DNA of 64,000 nucleotides from Pandoraea sputorum (GTDB lineage Bacteria; Pseudomonadota; Gammaproteobacteria; Burkholderiales; Burkholderiaceae), in NCBI RefSeq assembly GCF_000814845.2, contig NZ_CP010431.2, forward strand, positions 2,914,001-2,978,000, written 5' to 3'. The notes under the pieces are model-generated. The model was not told where the DNA came from, made no database searches, and was given only the letters and a program-made list of their open reading frames with translations. Position numbers and translations under genes: made by a program. Below are positions 61,199 through 64,000 of this stretch, piece after piece (position 1 is the stretch's first letter; the number at the start of each line of letters is the position of its first letter).

Positions 61199-64000
61199 TC
61201 AGAAGTGCTTGGCCAAGCGCAATGCAGCGCTTTGTACCGTCTGCGACGGGGCCGTGCGAAGACTGTACTCCGCACGGACTTCGAGGCCTTTGTCCGACAG
61301 CAATTCGATGCCCGCCGAGAAATTGCCGTAGGCACGCGGCTGCGACGCGCTGACCGCAAACGACGCACCGGGGAACTGCACGAACGAGACATCGTTACTC
61401 AGGCGGCGTGCCGATGCGAAGCTCATGCCTAGCGACAGATACGGACGCAGTGTCGCGCCTCGCAGATCGAACCGCCCACCCACTTCGACGGAAGGGCTGA
61501 GGATGGCCGTCGTGTGTCCCTGTCCCGGGACGGCGAGATCGAACACGCCCGCCCCGGTTTCGCGATAGGCACCGCTACGGTCGTACACAACGTCCAGATC
61601 CGCATAGGGCTTCACATACCACCCCGAAAGGTTCAACTGATAGGACAGTCGCGATCGCGCGCCGACGAAAAATGCGTTCGGCTGGCTGCTCGCACGCGCG
61701 GTGGCTTCCGGGTAATCGATGATTCGGTTCTGCGTGCCGCTCTCATAACCGCCAAGCAACGCGAGCGCGACCTGCCACGGGCCCATCTGCCGCTTGAGCG
61801 TGACCCCGGCGCGAAAGCCATCGCTGGAGACATCCAGCGACTGGTCTGACGACCGCGCGTGCGTTACGACGTAACTTGCCGAGCCGCCCAGGAACCAGTC
61901 CGGTGCAATCTCCTTTTGTACGCCGAACTGGTAGGTCACCTGCTGGCTGCGAAAACCGACATCGTCGGCCGTATCGTAGCGGTCCGCGCGCGTGCCGATC
62001 ACGCGTGCCCAAACGCAACTCCCCTCGGACAAACGCGTTCCGCCGCTCACGAACTGCGGGCAACTCATCAGGCGATTCAGGAAATCGAAGTTCTCCTGCC
62101 CGCGTGATCCTGCACGCATGAGTGACGCCGCGCCGGACAGCGTGTTGAGCGCGCGTCGGTAGCTCGCCGCGTCTCCCACACTCGCAAAGGGCTGGAACAG
62201 CGGACCGGCGTCGACAAGCCCCTGATCCCAAAGCCATTGCAAGTGATTGGCAAACGACGACTGATTACCATTGAGCGCAACGCCTTGCGGTTTGAAGTTG
62301 GCGTCGACGGAGATCAAGGGGTCCTGCGTGCCGCCGTAGTGGTCCTTCATCTGATAGCTGAAGACGAGCGCCGTGCTTTTCGCTGTTGCAGACTCGCCCG
62401 TTGGCGCACGGTCGAAGTGACCAATTCCGAGCCAGATGTTCTTGACCGGATTGTGCAGCACCGGCACGACGCTGCCACCGAACGTCAACGCACCGGTAGT
62501 CACCAGAAAATCGCTGTTGTGACGCGTGAAATCGAGGTCGGGCGCGTACACACCGGTGCCCGTTTGCGAAAACGCGCCGTCGACGGTCGATGCCTGAAAC
62601 ACGCCCGGACCGCCCGGATTGAGCGTGCCGTAGTTCTGCAACAACCCCGTCGTGACGCGGCTGGCCGTGTGCAGTGCACCGCTTTGCTGGTTGACGAACG
62701 TGCTGTCGGAAGTAAGCTGTACGTTCCCCTGGACCCGCCCGGTATTGCTCACACTTGCACGGCTCGCCGATTCGATGGCCGTGGCTGCCGTAAGTGTGCC
62801 CGCGTTATCGACGCTCACGCCGTCGGTCGTGATCGCCAGCACACCGATCCCGGACGTCGCGTTGGCGGCTACAGTCGCCCCGCTGCCGATGGTCACGCTG
62901 ATCGGCTTGCCTTGCGTGGTCTCGCTCGCATTACCTCCGGTGCGGCCCGTACTGATTGCAGCGATTGCGGGGGAGCCCGCACCCATCGCCACGACCGTCG
63001 CGCCCGGCGCAATCGCGACGCTCACTGTGCCACCACTGTTCCCGCTCGCATTGCCCGAGTTCTTGAGCAGGATGCCACCGTCGCTGAACACCGCCCCGCC
63101 CCAAGACTCATGGCGAGGATGGCCGGAGCATTGGCACCGTATGTGGCGACGCCACCCGCAACGTTGACGGTCACTGTGCTTCCCGTGCCCACCGCCCCCG
63201 CGATGTCGGCCAGATGGACAACGCTCGTCCCATAAGTGACGGACGCCGCATCGCCAGCAATGCCACCGCCGCCACCGACACTTTGTGCGAGGACGCCGAC
63301 CGCGCCGTCGCCGGTCGTCTTCACCTTGCCTGCGACCGATACGTCGACGGTGCCGCCATCGTTCACGCCAGCGGTCGTGAGCGTGTTGTTGAGCGACGCA
63401 AGCGTCACGCGACCGGGCGCCGTCGAAAGGCCAGCGATGCCACCGCCGCCCCCCACGCTTTGCGCGACGATACCGAACGCGTTGCGCCCCTGCGTCTGAA
63501 TCGCGGAGCCTGCGTCCGCCATCACACTGACCTGTGCCCCCGCGCCGCCGGTTTGCCCCTGCGCGCCTAACAGCAAACTGGTGATCGGCAACGACGACGG
63601 CTGCCCGTCGCTCACCGATGCGGCATAACCGCCGCCCCCGCCAATGCTTTGTGCGAGCACACCGAACGAAAGCGCACCAGCCGTCGCTATCGTTGTCGGA
63701 GCGCCGAGGGAGACGGTCACATTGCCAGCCATGCCCAAAAGGCTGTTGGCCCCCGATTGAGACGCGCCGAGTTGCATCACCGGTCCCGCAAGCAACGCCA
63801 TCGCGCCGCCGCTTGCGACCCACCCGGCGGCGCCCCCGCCGCCCGACACCGATTGCGCGAAGATGCCATGAGAGAGCGCCCCCGTGGTCTCGATGGTCGC
63901 GGTATTTGTCACCGTCGCCGTACCGCTGCGAACGAGCGCGGGTGCGGCCATGCCGGTCACCGACGCACCCAGCGACAATGCCGGTGACGTCGCCCCCTGT
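61199..64000 (-). pseudogene. Large autotransporter, frameshifted, 5' end outside the window
   Basis: The gene reads leftwards from beyond base 64000. The first visible part (64000 to about 63100) is passenger repeat sequence with AQSVGGGGG/AQSIGGGGG motifs every 50-70 residues. At about 63099-63102 the frame must shift by one base to continue into the second part: passenger, then a C-terminal autotransporter beta-barrel (roughly the last 280 residues) ending in the outer-membrane signature Phe (LAKHF). In the first frame translation runs on to a stop at 63022. The fault is in a G-run that would read correctly with one extra G. It could be a real mutation, phase variation or an assembly error. 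Family function: surface-exposed adhesin-like protein. Confidence 0.8.

Overview
The window is GC-rich (low 60s percent by eye), densely packed chromosomal DNA with almost no mobile-element signature. Gene content (Pel exopolysaccharide gene, cytochrome-c-fused urate hydroxylase, allantoicase pathway, Anbu-type proteasome cluster, FUSC/HlyD/NodT efflux operon, many LysR regulators) points to a betaproteobacterium of the Burkholderiales, most like Pandoraea or a close relative. That assignment is inference from protein resemblance, not from a search.

Layout. 1-17 kb: 5' part of pelD, a metallophosphoesterase, an HU protein, a CHAD protein, the divergent cadA/cadR metal-efflux pair sharing a MerR-type promoter, a type II-like sulfide:quinone oxidoreductase, an EAL phosphodiesterase followed by a membrane GGDEF cyclase, an outer-membrane phospholipase A with a long N-terminal extension, a small EamA protein, a DUF1289 protein, an aldehyde dehydrogenase and the ABC-F protein YbiT. 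17.5-38.3 kb: purine uptake and breakdown. A BMP-type nucleoside ABC importer and a LysR regulator precede an NCS2 purine permease overlapping an 8-oxoguanine-deaminase-like enzyme; uraH-puuD lie divergently, and puuE-uraD-alc-allA form a second operon, giving urate to allantoin to allantoate to ureidoglycolate to glyoxylate plus urea. Inserted between the two urate operons are a MATE transporter and a four-gene operon encoding circularly permuted ATP-grasp, alpha-E, transglutaminase and Anbu proteasome-like proteins. This is the least understood system in the window.

38.6-50 kb: tadA-ldcA (coupled), a GntR/FCD regulator facing a five-gene branched-chain-amino-acid-type ABC importer across three GGATCC-centred palindromes, an orphan ParB-like protein, a stand-alone LON-domain protein, and a LysR/MFS pair. 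49.9-55.2 kb: a five-gene FUSC-DUF1656-HlyD-NodT efflux operon with a small unknown protein, preceded by a LysR gene. 56-60 kb: three LysR genes around an SDR lacking the usual catalytic Tyr/Lys and a haloacetate/fluoroacetate-dehalogenase-like hydrolase. 60-64 kb: a Tat-exported serine hydrolase and a large autotransporter that runs off the window edge and carries an apparent one-base frameshift.

All positions were derived by reading the sequence; functions rest on recognised motifs and family knowledge, and no database search was run.
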